From Aquanectria penicillioides (lineage: Eukaryota; Ascomycota; Sordariomycetes; Hypocreales; Nectriaceae): DNA of 64,000 nt. Made by a program: the position numbers and the translations under genes. The DNA lies in the NCBI GenBank assembly GCA_003415625.1, contig PYIU01000003.1, positions 1,612,001 to 1,676,000 of the forward strand, in the 5' to 3' direction. Under the pieces are notes generated by a model. It searched no databases and was not told the DNA's origin. It saw only the letters and a list, made by a program, of their open reading frames with translations. Below, in pieces: positions 12,911 through 25,598 of the stretch (its first letter is position 1; the number at the start of each line of letters is the position of its first letter).

Positions 12911-12938
<28 letters not shown>
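12911..12938. repeat. (AC)n microsatellite
   Basis: Fourteen uninterrupted AC dinucleotides in the gene-free stretch. The sequence just after it is rich in TATG/TGTG steps. Confidence 0.95.
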
Positions 12939-14915
12939 TCGCACCTATACGTCCTGTGTGGTTGTCGTATGTATGTGGGTTTATGTGCATCATCCACCAT
13001 GTGTCAAATCGTCCATGTGCCGGCCGCGTGCCCTTGCGCTAAAGGCAAATCGGCCATAGTGACGGTCCATTCGGTCATTCAATTGTGAATGGGGACATGC
13101 GGGAGAGCACAAGGAACAAGGCATTTCAATGAGCCAATTCGCCCTCACGTCACATCACATCGCGTCTCTAGCCTCTCACTCGATGAGCGCCTTGAGCGAT
13201 CTTTTTTTTTTCCTTCTCTTTTAGCGTCTGGCATCTCACCTCTCACAACCTCCCACATCACCCTCTTCTCCTCTTCCCTTACCTCTTTTTGTATTTCCTG
13301 GCCGGGAGGTCCTGGGTCGTGTTTCGGCTCTTACCATCCACTCGCCCAATTTCCCCGATCTGGATTTTGAGCAAGTTGCGGTATGACACGCATACATAGT
13401 ACAAAATGGATTGTCATAAAAAAAAAAGGTGACAGTCGTCAGGTGAGGTTGGCGCGGAGATGTCCGTTGGGGTGTTTTTTTTTTTTGTTGTGCTGTGCTG
13501 TAGCCGAATTTCATTCACATGAGAGCTCGGATTTTTTTCTCACCTTCCTCCTTTTAGTTATCATGTTTCTTTCTGCATCCCTCACCTAATCCTCACTCCT
13601 ACCTTGGTTAGGAATACTCCTTTTCCCTCTTCCCTCCGGTGAAAAGAACTAGTTTTTGTCATGCAGTGCCGATCAGGTTGAATGAATATGTGGCAATGCC
13701 TAATGCTGGTCAATTGCGGCACAAAACGTGACGCGTTCTCCGTGGGTTTACCCTACATGCATTCCATGATACCCAGTTTCACTGTGTCTCCAAGCTACCA
13801 CTGACGCTGTCACCGCCGCTGTCAGTGTCATTCTGGATGCAACGTCAAATCCTAAGGTACCATGACCTGCCGAAGTGGGATCGAAAAAAAAAAACCCAAA
13901 AACCACACACAACGGCATGTTCAGGTAGGCAAAGTCGTGGCCCGTTCCATCGACCGAAGCAAAACCCCCATCGAAACAAGCAAATAAAAACTACATCGTC
14001 AACGCTCGTCATCAACACCGAACAAAAAACCTTCACCGGAATAACCATCTACGCCTCACTCTAAATGGGCATAGTCTCGGGAATGCAAGTCAACTTCCAG
14101 CCAAAGTACGGACAAGCCCTGTCTGAAATGGCAAGGGTGGGGAGGAAGGATTCAGCTGTTGTTGTCGTCGGTGTTAAGTTGCTGTCCTTTGCCGGGCGAC
14201 ACCTTAACACAACTCGACTAATGCGAAAGGACAAGAGGCACAAGTCGTTCGATCGCCTCTAGCCCCTCACCCCCCTCTCGTCCTCCTCCGCCCCAAGTCA
14301 AAAGCCAAAACTTAAGCGGCCTGGTCCGCGCCGGCCCAAGTTTCCTGAAGTAGCATTGGCTTGCGGGATTGGCAAGGCACCACGTCTGCCTGTCACTTTT
14401 TTTTTTCCCTTTCCCTGTCCAGTCCTGTGGAACCCAGGCCTTTGCAGCTCGAATGGAATTCCCGGATTCTTATTCATATTGAGGAAGAAGGGGGGCCTCA
14501 AGCACAGAATAAGCAACCATGTCGCAAAAAACCACGAACCCTCAGTCGTGGCCAAGGGTATGGGATATGCCTCTCTGACACTGTCACCGCGCCCCATCCA
14601 TATGTCGTTATGCCTACCCATAATCCATCATAAATCCATCGTCCACATCCATCCATCCATCCATACCGCCGACATGCATCTTAAATGCAGGCCATCTAAA
14701 CTGGCAGTCAATCCATCTGGGCGTGCTGCACATGGTCAACTTCCGAACATGGATACCCTTGCATGGGATGACAATTGTGCTTCTTTGCCTTGTGCTTTCT
14801 CTGTCCGGCCTCTGGGCTCCCCCTCTGACCTTCTTTGACGGGCAATCTACAATAGTATTAGGTCTTCTTTGTAGGGGGGGTAAGAGTGGCTGCCGTATTC
14901 CTTTTGGCCCCTATA

Positions 14916-14967
14916 CCCAACCCCAACCCCCAACCCAACCCCAACCCCGACCCCGACCCCGACCCCC
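14916..14967. repeat. Degenerate C-rich array (CCCAAC / CCCCGA units)
   Basis: Short units drifting from CCCAAC to CCCCAAC to CCCCGAC. The G-rich complement could form G-quadruplexes. It is not the fungal telomere unit (CCCTAA/TTAGGG), so it is not taken as an internal telomere. Confidence 0.75.
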
Positions 14968-17900
14968 GGTGACTCGGAGGGACCGCTCGTCGGTCCCTCC
15001 ACTGCCGCCCCATTGTGCAAGGGTCACCTACTTGGAACGGAAAGTCGGGTATTTTGGCTTTGGACCTTTTTGTTGCAAGGTTTCGGCCGCCGGATGCTGG
15101 GTTCTAGGTTCTGGGGGCTCTAGAGACATGGTAACTGCGCGGAGCTCGTCCGCACTTAGCGAGGAGTCAAATCGATCTTGCCAAGTTAACTAGCCTTTCA
15201 ACCTGAAGAGCGCTCTTGGCGGGAATGGATCCCCTTTTGCCAATGCCCACTCTCGACGACATCAGGCGAGTTGCCCGTTCAGGTTGCTTTCTCAGCTCCT
15301 CCTCTACCATGACGCTGTCAAGCGTCTGAGCTCCCTTACCGGGTCGTCCCCAAATGTTACCCAACAGATCCCCTTTCCCTCGCTGTGACATAAACCACCA
15401 GATTTTCTCGGGGTTTCACGCGGGCTCCGAACTTGTCGCCTTCGTGCGAAGGATCCATCGCAAGCCCAACTGGATCTGAAGAGTTACATGGAGGATCCGA
15501 CCCCATAGAACAGTTTGTTCACCACGGAACGGACGGGCGCAACCTGGGCGGTCGGCGGCTGCTCAAGGGTTCATCTCCTTCTGAGAGCCTCCAATCCAGA
15601 TCAACAATTCGTTCCTTTCGCCAGGGTCACCGCTTCTTCCTTCTTTTTTTTCGTGTAGCAGTCTGACAGGGCCGTATTCGGACGGCTGGATACGTGCTCG
15701 CCGTCAAAGAGAGCCTGGGCATTTGGTCCGCCCCCCCTCCCTAAGCGCCCCTGTGGTGATCCTGTGTACCAGGCACACCTGCAGGAACCATTCACCAAAG
15801 TTGAAAACGGGCTCAGCTCTCAAATGGCCTTGATGATATCCCCAAAACTTGGGAGACCTTTGGGCTTGTTGGTCGGACCTGAGCTTTGACCAAAGGGTGC
15901 CTGTAATCTGCAGCTCGGTTAGGAGACGACGTCGGAGACGTGGGCGGATATGAGGTGATCGGGCTCCGGGTATAGTTCGATCCCCCGCCTAAGGCTGGAC
16001 ACTAGCACAAAAATCATAAGGGCCGCATTCGACAACCAATTCTCACGTGCGACAAAGAGACAAACCCGAGGCCCAGAAGGATCTGGAACTACAGTGTGAC
16101 GGGTGCCTCTGAGATTCCACGCAAAGTAACTTTCCATGCGGACGGAAGATCAGCGGTGGTGGTTGAACCGGTGACTGCAGCGCCCAAGCGACACACCATG
16201 TGCAAAGTTATGCTCCCAATAGGAGGTGGTGCGGACACGGCAGCGAGCCGTTGACAGTGGAAACTCGCCGGGACATGCAGGTCACCAGTCGTGGTGGTGG
16301 GCGATAACCCACCTGGACAAGGTGCAAGATTAGCGACGCCGCAGTTTGCACGACACCCAATCGGTTGGGCATTGACAACTTACGATCTTGGTTCGCGGTG
16401 GCCCGGGGGCGACGTTAGCATGTGTTGCACTTCGAAGATACTCATGATTGCTTTTTGGCTGTCAGGAGTCAACGCTTCTGGACCTTGGCGCACATAGCAA
16501 CCCCCCACGTTTTGACGAGGGGATGCTGGGGCTCGACCTCCCCCATGAGGACGGATGCATAGCATCGCATCGCATCGGGAGGGGCAATCGTAGATCTAGG
16601 ATTTTGACAAATACCATAAACGGCTCACAGGCGGTGAGCTCTTTCTGAAAGCGCCCGTCAACTCTGGCGGAGACTTTTCTGCTATGCAACGTGCGTTGAT
16701 CGATCGTTGGTTGAAGCGTAGTGGATGGTGACACAGAGATGAGACGGGGGTGTCCCGCAAAATGTGTCAAAAGCTAGATCTGCTCGGCGTCAGATGGCCC
16801 TTGAGCTTTTTGGCCCACCATGACCGGTTCCAGGCAGGCTCGACAGCCGACTGGGGGAGCCCTACGCTGAGCCCATCCCTACCTCTTTTGCCTTCGACCA
16901 ACGGGCTCTGTCGCCGGGTTAAGGTCTCATTGGCCCCTGTATCCTGCCCTGGCCGGTCGTCGGCTAGGGCCCTGGATCGCCTACAAATCACCTATGCCTA
17001 GTCTGGCCGGGCTTGCGAACGGCATCCCTGATCCCTCCTGTTTCCCAGTTGGTCCGACACCATAGTCGCCAGGTATCTGCAGCTCAGCGACGACATGTAA
17101 CGGTCGCGGAGAGACTCTTTGTCACAGGCAACTGGGCATTTGGGCTCGTCTTACCCCGGGTGGCATGTCAACCAAGAACCCTTGCGTGGGGTACCACGGA
17201 CGGGACAAGATGGCTCGCTGCCGACCTGACTACCTACCAAGGACTCGCGTGGGCAATATGCACAGAGGCTCTGGATCCCGATGCATTACTTCCTTTGTGC
17301 AGGCTGGGCCAAACCCTTTGTATAATGGTTGGCGATCGGATGCGAACAACATTTCATGTATGGATCCCCCATATAATATTTTGTGTTTCCCAAGCCAACT
17401 TCTCTGCTTGGTATCGCTCCTATTTGCTTCACCAGGGATAAGGATAGAACCCCATTTCATTTGCATTACGGTCATGGAGCCGGACAACAAACGTAGGTCC
17501 AAGTTGTCCCCATGAAACGTCCCTGTTCTTTGTGGTGCAACAGCAGGCCAGAATACCCCAGCATGAATCCTGTCAGTGTGGATGCTGTTCTTTACGCGGG
17601 CCGCCTCGCTTGCGGTTCTCCAGATGATGCGCTCGGTCCCGACCTGGCTGGCGTTCAATCTAGGAGTGGGGATGGCATAGGGAGAAGGACAGAGAAAGAC
17701 AGAGAGGCAGAGAGAGAGAGGGAGAGGAGTAAGTCGTGTCTGACAAGTATCCGAGCAAAGGCTAAGAGCATGCTCGACCCGCCGGCAGTCAATCCTGGCC
17801 GAGATGATCAACCGGCCCCTCCTAACTAAGTGGGCTTTGAGGAAGTTTGACCGGTAGGAAGAAACGAACAACGTTGGGAACGGATCCGTGGCGGAGCGAC

Positions 17901-20900
17901 GCAAAAACTAGTTTGTTGCAAAACAAGGGAAGCTCTGCCTGCTCCAAACTCTGGCTGGAAGTTGTAACTGCTCGCGTTTTTCCATACTGCATTTGCTCGG
18001 ATCTAGAGGTAGGGTGCAGTGCCGTGTGTGCAACCTCCTACGTGTGAGATGCCGGCGGCCATGCGCTGCGCACGCGCTCTCCCCAAGATGATCGTGGCTA
18101 GAGGATAGATGCATTAGATGTGCAACGTGATGGCTGCAAGCGTCAGCCCTAGTCATAGCCAAGATGCAAAGCCAAGTGAGCGAGTGAGGGCAAAGGGGCG
18201 GGAAGAGTGAAGCCCGCGCCACGATCATCTAGCCATGGGCAAGCTAGGTGATCTTGCTCGGGCTAGTATCCGCATCCACGACATGAACGATGTCCGAGGT
18301 AGATGGGATGCCATCTGTCGGGATACTTTTGTTGGTTAGGCGTAGTTTGGCCCCGGTAGAAAACTGGCTCGACCACCAAGCAACTGTCACGACGACGACG
18401 ATGAGCAGCTAAGGCCAGGATAGTTAATGGTACAAATTGGCTTTCGGCAGGCATCATGAGTCGGGACCCCCCCAAGAAGCTGCGACTATAATAGAACAAG
18501 CGAAGCAATAATAAGAGAACGGGTTTACGCCAGGGGTGATGAAGAACCAGCTAGAGCCAGCAAGGGTTCGCTAGTGTTGCCTGTGGTGGGACATTGGCCT
18601 GGACAAGCCGGACAGGTCTGCACGGGGCTGGATTCGTGATTTGGTCGGAGGGGGCCACCAGCCAGCAAACCAAACACAAACGGTTCCGGGTCGAACAGTT
18701 CCGACGGCGGGCGAATCACTGCCAACCCAAGGATGCTTTGTTCTGTCAGATCTCGGTGACGCACGTGCCGCCTCTGCACAAGATCAAGTGCTAGTTGAGT
18801 AGGTCGTGTGGGATTATCAGGGTGTGCCTGGGTAGGTAGCATGGAGGACTTTTGTGCGGCGAGCATGACGAGAACGGATGGTGCATAAGGTGACGAATTA
18901 CAAAGCGCCGGCCGGTGGACGGTGAGGGTGACAGTGGGAGCGACAGTGATGATTCCGATGACGATGGTGGGAAGCACGTCGGCCTGCAGAGCGGAGAGCG
19001 TTGCACGTTGCGTTGGCTGACTCGTGGCTCGTGACTTGGGGGACATGGGGATAGCCATGTTCCTGGTTTTCAACGGGAGCGGCGCTTGGTTTCTCCGACC
19101 CACTCTTGGTAACGGCGCCTTCTCTCCTTATTAATTATGCCAAGGTCGGGGACTACACAGTTTTTTTTTTTATGTCTTCGACGGAAACAATGTGTGATTC
19201 TACGGCTGCGACTCTGCGTCTGGGCCTAAAGGTCCAGTGGGCCCCTGGCAAGCCATAGGGGGTGGAGCGCGCCAGGAACAAGGCGTCAAGGCTCAACGCC
19301 TTCCAGCCAAGTCATGTTTCGTTGGAAACGCCAGTCTTCCTCAGAGCTCCTTTGTGTTTTCGCACACTCCGTGCGGAGCAGGCGACTAGTTTCCTCCCGC
19401 CTTCTCGTCGTGCCACAGCAAGCCCCCGTCAAGCCCATCAAGCCCATCAAGCCCAGTATTAATAGGATATGCCGGCGGGCCCAGCTTTAAACACGATGAA
19501 ACACTCGGGAGCCAAGCCTAGGCACGCCAGGTGCAAGGTTCCGTGAAGAAGCTACCTCGGTACAGTAAAGCCTGACCGTTTGGAACCCTCCTGCAATTAT
19601 TTCCGCCAACACACTATCCCAGCTATTTCAGTAAATTAGTTGAGACCACGGTGTGCGTATGCTGCAATCATCGGTAGATCAAGGGGGGCCCAGATGCCAA
19701 GTCTAGCACGGCGGTGGTGCACCCGTGGATCGTGGACCGTGAACCCTTGACCGTCACCAAGCGACGTTCATCCCATCGCGGCTCGCCATCGACGTGCTGC
19801 CGGTGACGGTGCCGCTGCGACGGGCCAATGGTGAGCGGGTGCAATGGCTAATCGACCGTGTCTTGCCTCGGAGCGGCCCCCATCTGTCATGGTGCCGTGG
19901 GATCGTCGCGACGATCCGCACAACCTGCGGAGCCAATCGCAACTTGGCATGGGGATGACAAACAGGTTGTCATCTGTGTTCAAGCAGCGTTTTCCCCCGT
20001 GCCCGGAGATGCTCCGGAACGGTTTTGTCCTGCCCTTTGGGAGGATTCAGATCTTGGTCGGTTGTTTGACCGGTGGCCCCGGATTGGCGACATGCTCGCG
20101 GCTGGTGTCTTGATTTAGCTCACCGTTGCACCATTGCAAAACGTACGTGGGCATCGGATTCCTTCTTCCCCTGGATTCACCATCCCTTGTTGTTCGAGGA
20201 GGCGCTTGACCTCGGCCTTGATCAGGTACGAAACGTTTGGAGATCCAGGCACGTACTATGTTTGGGCCTGGACTGCTATGCTCGGCGCCACTGTCTTCCC
20301 AGCCGCTGTGCTACCCGCCGAAGCCGCGCTCAGTCTATCAGATGCCAAAATGCGGATGCTGAACATGACTCGTTGGCCCCCCTCCCTTTCCCAACATGGC
20401 GCTGGCGCGACGACGCCTCCTGTGGCTACTTTGAGGTGGGCGCCCACAAGCAAACAGACACATGGACGTGGACGCCTCTTTACCTTGCCCCCCCTAAAAC
20501 ATTTGCACTATGTAAGGTATGTACGCATGTGTGCACATGTGTGCTCTGTGCCCAACCCCACACGGGGCGGGTACTGTCAAACCGTGAATTGCAAGATGGA
20601 TGGATGGAAGGATCCAAGCTGCTGTGGCATATGCGGTGGCATATTATCCTCCCCCTCCAACTCCAACCCCGTCCTAATGGCAATGCTAATGCCAATGCCA
20701 ATGGCAGTGCCGAATCCTGCTATCACTCGCAGCACGGACCGGCGGCACTGCCTTCGGCATTCTGTGTATCCTTCGGTTGATCGTCTGTTCCGTAAATGAT
20801 CCCTTGGGTCCTAGCCAACGCGACGGCGGCGGCGAAAACCGACCTGTTCCTTGATTCATGGCTGTGGCCGACAGGGTGCAGATGCCATCGCGCTGACGGG

Positions 20901-20969
20901 TGCCGTAGCCGCCCTAGCGTCTGTCCTAGCCGCACCGACTGAGGACATGACAGCCCGTCAAGTTGAAGG

Positions 20970-20973
<4 letters not shown>

Positions 20974-21010
<37 letters not shown>
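20974..21010. repeat. (GGCTCA)n hexamer array
   Basis: About six GGCTCA units in tandem, giving a Gly-Ser repeat in a weak + strand frame (20851-21264) that shows no other sign of coding. Confidence 0.85.
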
Positions 21011-23163
21011 TCGCAGGCTCCACTCTAGCGTTTTTCACGGTTCTTCCCACCCGGCCGGAGCGACCGCCGCCCACGGCACCGTCACCGTCCCCTTGTCGTC
21101 ACTGGTCGCCCGTAGCCCGTAGCCCGTCGTCCGTCGGTCGCCCATCACCCGCTCAAACTCTAATGCCGTGTCGACAGCCCGAAACCCATCGGGTTGGGTC
21201 AGAGCGGTGCGTTGTGCGAGTGGGAAACCTCGTGATCCTCTGGCAATCCCGCAGAGCGAGCTAGCTCCTGTGGTCTCTTGCTTTCAACGTCCCCTTTTTT
21301 TTTTTTGGCATGAGAAAAAAACATCAGCCACCGGCGTAAACAGTCCACAGGGTCGCCGCGAGCTGCTCCCGGCCGATGAAACCTTCAGACATGGCAACGG
21401 GCAGATCTAACGGTCCTTCGCTGAGGCTGGCCGCTGGTGTTGGGGAAGGGGTCGGCAGCGGCTGTGTGTCTCTGTCGCCGCCCCCGCCGTGGTCGTCGTT
21501 GTGTTGCAGGAGACAGGCAGTTGCCGTTGTGTGAAGCATCTTGACATACATGCACATACATACATACATTCACACAATACGTGCATACATGGACAAAAGA
21601 CATACATACAGGACATACCGGTAGACATAACAGCCATTAATGATTACACACACAACTCCTCCTCCTCATGTGCTCCGGCATGCCCTTATGCGTGTGCAAG
21701 CTCAGTTGCATATGCAATGCCACCCCAAGACCCGGTCTGGTCCTCGCGTAGGACAATGCCATTCATCTCACACGTTCGCAACCGTCTTGACTGGGGCGGG
21801 GGGAGGGGACAGTTAGTTAGTTAGCCCCCGCCCGGGGGGGGGTTTGGGAGTGAAAGAGAGAGAGAGAGCAAGCAAGTGAGTGAGAGGAGGGACCCCTAGT
21901 GAGAGCTTCTCACTAAAGCCACTCCACAATCGCCCCCCCCCTCCCTCTCTCATTCAGCACGCCACGGGTGTGTGGCGCGTCGACCCTCTTCAGTCCTCAA
22001 CCCAGTCGTCCTCCCATCTGGGCTAAGCTCCCTGAATCGAGAACCCAGCTCCCGGAGTGGGTTCCCTTGCCCGTTCGTTAGACCCCTGCCCATGTCGGTA
22101 GCCACCCCTGAAGGCTCGACGGGCATATCCCAGTAACCACCACGAGCCTGTCAAAGTCGCCCGTCGGGGGGCTGGTGACGTTTCTTGGTTGTGGACGACG
22201 CCCGGGTACTTTGCTCTCGTCCATTTGTTTCTTCATCTGTCCCGGTCCTCATCCCCCTGGTTCCCTGATCGCCCGTGTTCCCTGTCCATGCTTCGCATGC
22301 TTGGTCCAGTCTGGCATAGTTTTGTTCCGTCAAATCGTCTCCGCCTCCACATCGCGAGGCAAAGACAAGACATCTTTGCCCAGCGTTGTGCTTTAATAAA
22401 GAACCCTACCTCCCCGTTCCCACGCTTTGTTCCCACGGACTCGTCTGTGGCTTGAATGAGTTGGTTTCACTAAAGCCGCTTCTCCAGTTGAGCCTTGACC
22501 ACTGGGAAATTCTCCGCCAGCCTGTTTATGACCCTCCTTCCCACTGTGGCACTTCCTATCTTGGCTACCTCATCTGCATCGCACTTCGACTTAGCACCAC
22601 ACTACTCGGTTGGTGCGTAAATCGTCGAGGCCATCCACCCGCCCCAGCACCGCCCGTGATATACAAAAGCTTTGGTCCTCCACTTGCGGATCATCATCCC
22701 GACCTGTCTGCTGTCTCTTATTGTCACTCTCACCCACTACCAACCTCATCTCAACTCTACAACCTTTCGGTATTCTTAACCATCACTACATAACTGTCAC
22801 CTTCCTCCCCCCCCACACACACACTAGCCTTCCGCTGTCTACCTGGTCGACCTCATCTCCCTCCACACACACTCTCTACCTCCACCGTGCCCAACACCGG
22901 CTCCACCGACATCATCATCATCATCATCTATCATTGACTATTGTGCTGGACCTGCTGCGCCAGACACTCTCTCCACCACGACCACCTCTAGAGAATCCCT
23001 TTCCCTCGTTTTGTACTAATTAAGGTACGCTCTCCATCGCCTTGTCTCGGGGACCTCAAGCCTTGTTTTCACTTCCCCCCCGTCTCGAAGAGCTCGAGGC
23101 TGACCTGCAACAAAGGAGTTGACCGCTGTGCGGTTTCTTCTGCCCTTGATCTGCTGTCTTGTT

Positions 23164-24659
23164 ATGGAAGATAGCCCCTCGCTGCCTCGACAGTCAGACT
23201 CTAATACTCAAGAAACTTCTTCACGACCATCCAACATGTCTATGCTTGCCACCGCCAACCCCTCACCTCACCCGGCTTTCGGTGCCCCCCGGCCATGGGA
23301 AGTAACTCGATGCCCCGATTACTCTCTACGGCCGCGCACTGAGAGCGACAGAGTAGCTCTGCCTTCCATTCGACAGGTACGCAGCTCTCGGCAATTTGTG
23401 CAGCTTCCTCTCTTTTGCTAACCAGACTTTTAGGCTTTCCCAGAGCTTCAGCTCCAGCCTCAGCCTCAAGATGCCGTCGCAAAGCCGGTTTCAGCAGTCA
23501 CCCCTTCTTCAGCACCACCCCTGAGCGCAACATCTCCAAAGTATGTTCACTCGCCTAATGAAAGCAAGAGGAGGAGGTTGTCGATCGAGGGCGAGCAAGA
23601 CCCCGAGAGGGCCCGCCAGATTCCCCGCCTCTACTACAGCCCCGAGAGATCAACTTCGCGCCAGATTTCCCCAAGCCTCCCCATGCAGTCGTCACAAGAA
23701 CCCTGGGCTGGCCCTTCAAGACGGAGTCCCTTTATGGCCAATGGACCCCAATCAGCTCCCGCACCCCTCGAGATGAAGGACCGGGTAGACCCTCGACCTC
23801 AGCTCCCAGCCTCCCTCCTCCTCGATCTCTGGAGCGGGAACCCGCGTCTGTCAGTCGTTTGCCAGCTCCCATCGAAGGCTACCGAGGCTCGCAACCCCCC
23901 ATGCCTCCGCACAAGGCAACTCCCGTCCCCGAGCAGGCTCCCCCCTCGTACCGCGAGCCTGGCTACGGATACCCCTATCACCACCCGACTCGATATCAGT
24001 CTCTGTCAACCAGCTCAGTTCACTCTTTTGACCGAACGCCCTTCACCGCTGGCGGATACAACACCCCGTATCAAGACTATGGACGATTTGGTGAGATGGG
24101 AGCCGCAGGAATGAGCGGCGACAACAAGCAGCGAAAGCGACGAGGGAACCTCCCAAGGAGACGACCGACAAGCTCCGAGCTTGGTTTGTGGCGCATCTTC
24201 AGCACCCGTACCCGACCGAGGACGAGAAGCAGGAGCTGATGCGCCAGACAGGCCTTCAGATGAGTAAGTTTCCCCCCTTGGTCTGTTTACCATCCACGTG
24301 TTGGAGTGGAGGAGGATCAGAGTCTGTTTTGGTTTTCTTCTCCACTGAAACCTAGTAAAGAAGAGAAGCCCAGTAACTAACGGTCGCACGCAGATCAAAT
24401 TTCCAACTGGTTCATCAATGCTCGACGACGCCAGCTGCCCACCATGATCAACAACGCCCGCGCCGAGTCTGATGCCATGACTGGTGCCCGTGGCGGTGAC
24501 ATGAAGGTCCTCGCCACCACGGAGCGCGGCGACTTCGAACATGGCAAGCGGGAGTCTGCCGCCGGGCCCTTGAGCGACGGCGAGGGCGCCACCTACGACG
24601 AAGACCTCGAGACGCTCAAGCAGCACCGCGGTGCCAATATGAGCAGGGGCAGCGTTTAG
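23164..24659 (+). CDS. TALE-class homeobox transcription factor, frame broken twice
   Basis: Exons: 23164-23376, 23434-24263 and 24394-24659. The start ATG is at 23164. Exon 2 as given is not one frame: the reading frame must shift near the C4 run at 23746-23749 and again at the CCC at 24152-24154. Adding one C to each run opens a single 436-aa protein, and the exon 2/3 phase then closes exactly. The homeodomain (about residues 302-363) begins KQRKRRGNLPKE, has the PYP of the three-residue TALE loop extension (HLQHPYPTEDEK), and ends in NQISNWFINARRRQLP, split by a 130-bp intron inside the Asn codon. The N-terminal part is Ser/Pro-rich and disordered. TALE proteins are nuclear DNA-binding regulators, often of fungal development. 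Read literally, the sequence stops at 24114, before the homeodomain. A sequence error is more likely than a pseudogene. Confidence 0.85.
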
Positions 24660-24841
24660 TGCTATTTTTGAGAGCACCCTACTTGATTTGGGAATAGCGG
24701 CGTTTTAGGGGGATTGGCAGAAACGCGGCTGGCGACGATTGCCACCCGCGCCAAGATGGAAAGGCAACTTTGATTATTGTTTTATTTTATTTTTCACATC
24801 CTTCTTCTTCGATTCCTGTTTGAATAACGCATGTACAAGTT

Positions 24842-24859
24842 GGGGGGGGGGGGGGGGGG
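24842..24859 (+). repeat. G18 homopolymer
   Basis: Eighteen consecutive G residues about 180 bp after the homeobox stop codon. It is one of several long G or C runs in the window (others at 48634-48649, 50818-50833 and 53078-53096), and its length is likely uncertain in the assembly. Confidence 0.9.
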
Positions 24860-25563
24860 ACCTGTATTTTTCTTGGAAAGATGGCGTCCTCGAGACCAAG
24901 AGCGCGAATGGAGCAATGAATGATTTGACACAAGGATCACAGACGGTTGGGAAACGGGCTAAGGAGAAATGGGGGGGGAGATTTAAGACAAGACTAGAGA
25001 TCAACTAACTAGATACCGATGGCAGGTGCGCGGACGCTGAGAGCGAGACCCAGCCAGCCGCACAGTCAATGAAAGCTCCGAAGGGGCCATGAATGAACCA
25101 ACAAAGCAAAGCCTTCTCTTGACCGAACCCCACTCCCCACGCTGATGAGCAAGAATCAAGCAAAGCCACCCCGCTCAAAAATTCCCAATGTGTGATCCAC
25201 AATGACCCCTTGTGATAGTCTTACACAACATTGTCTCCCCAAGACGCCGCCGGGTCCCATCCCGAAAATTTGGGGTGGATGCGTCCAATCTGAGTGGAGG
25301 CAGAGACAAGACAGAGAGGCAGAGATAGAGAGAAAGAGGGTCACAGAGAGCCACAGAGAGCCACAGAGAGCCAGAGAAGGGCCCAGTTCAGCAGCGGGGG
25401 AGAATCGACCGAACGTCGGTAGCGGCACTGGCTAGTCCAGCTCTTGCTAGGGCGGCCGGGAAGTGGTTGCGCTTTGGCCTGGCTGCCAACAAGACCTTGA
25501 CCATAGGCCACTGGGGGCCCGTCTCGGGGGGTGTGTGTGCGTGAGCGAGCGAAGGAAGAAGAG

Positions 25564-25565
<2 letters not shown>

Positions 25566-25596
<31 letters not shown>
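25566..25596. repeat. (AG)n microsatellite
   Basis: An uninterrupted AG dinucleotide run in intergenic DNA. Confidence 0.9.

Positions 25597-25598
<2 letters not shown>

Larger units (their letters stand above)
7759..23163. other. 15.4-kb gene-free stretch
   Basis: No open frame here has a recognisable domain, plausible splice architecture or coding-like composition. The longest frames (17230-17904 -, 18525-19103 -, 20073-20780 + and 20134-20799 +) overlap one another on different frames and are rich in Pro/Arg/Ser, as expected of GC-rich noncoding DNA. The DNA is unique-looking but full of simple repeats: CA near 8430-8490, GCA at 9612-9640, CTAC at 11980-12004, CA at 12911-12938, a C-rich array at 14916-14967, GGCTCA at 20974-21010, and many A/T and G/C runs. 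No rRNA, clear tRNA or transposase remnant was seen. It ends in pyrimidine-rich DNA (about 22,640-23,110) just before the homeobox gene and may hold its regulatory region or long noncoding transcripts. Confidence 0.6.

Noticed and set aside
14916..14967. Internal telomere-like array
   Set aside because: Units are CCCAAC and CCCCGA, not the CCCTAA of filamentous fungi, and the array is short and degenerate.
17230..17904. 224-codon - strand frame in the 15-kb desert
   Set aside because: Overlaps several equally open frames on the other strand and contains low-complexity SLCLSVFLC text from an AGAG repeat; no domain.
20073..20799. Two overlapping + strand frames of 235 and 221 codons
   Set aside because: They use different frames of the same DNA, so at most one could be real, and neither shows family features or splice context.
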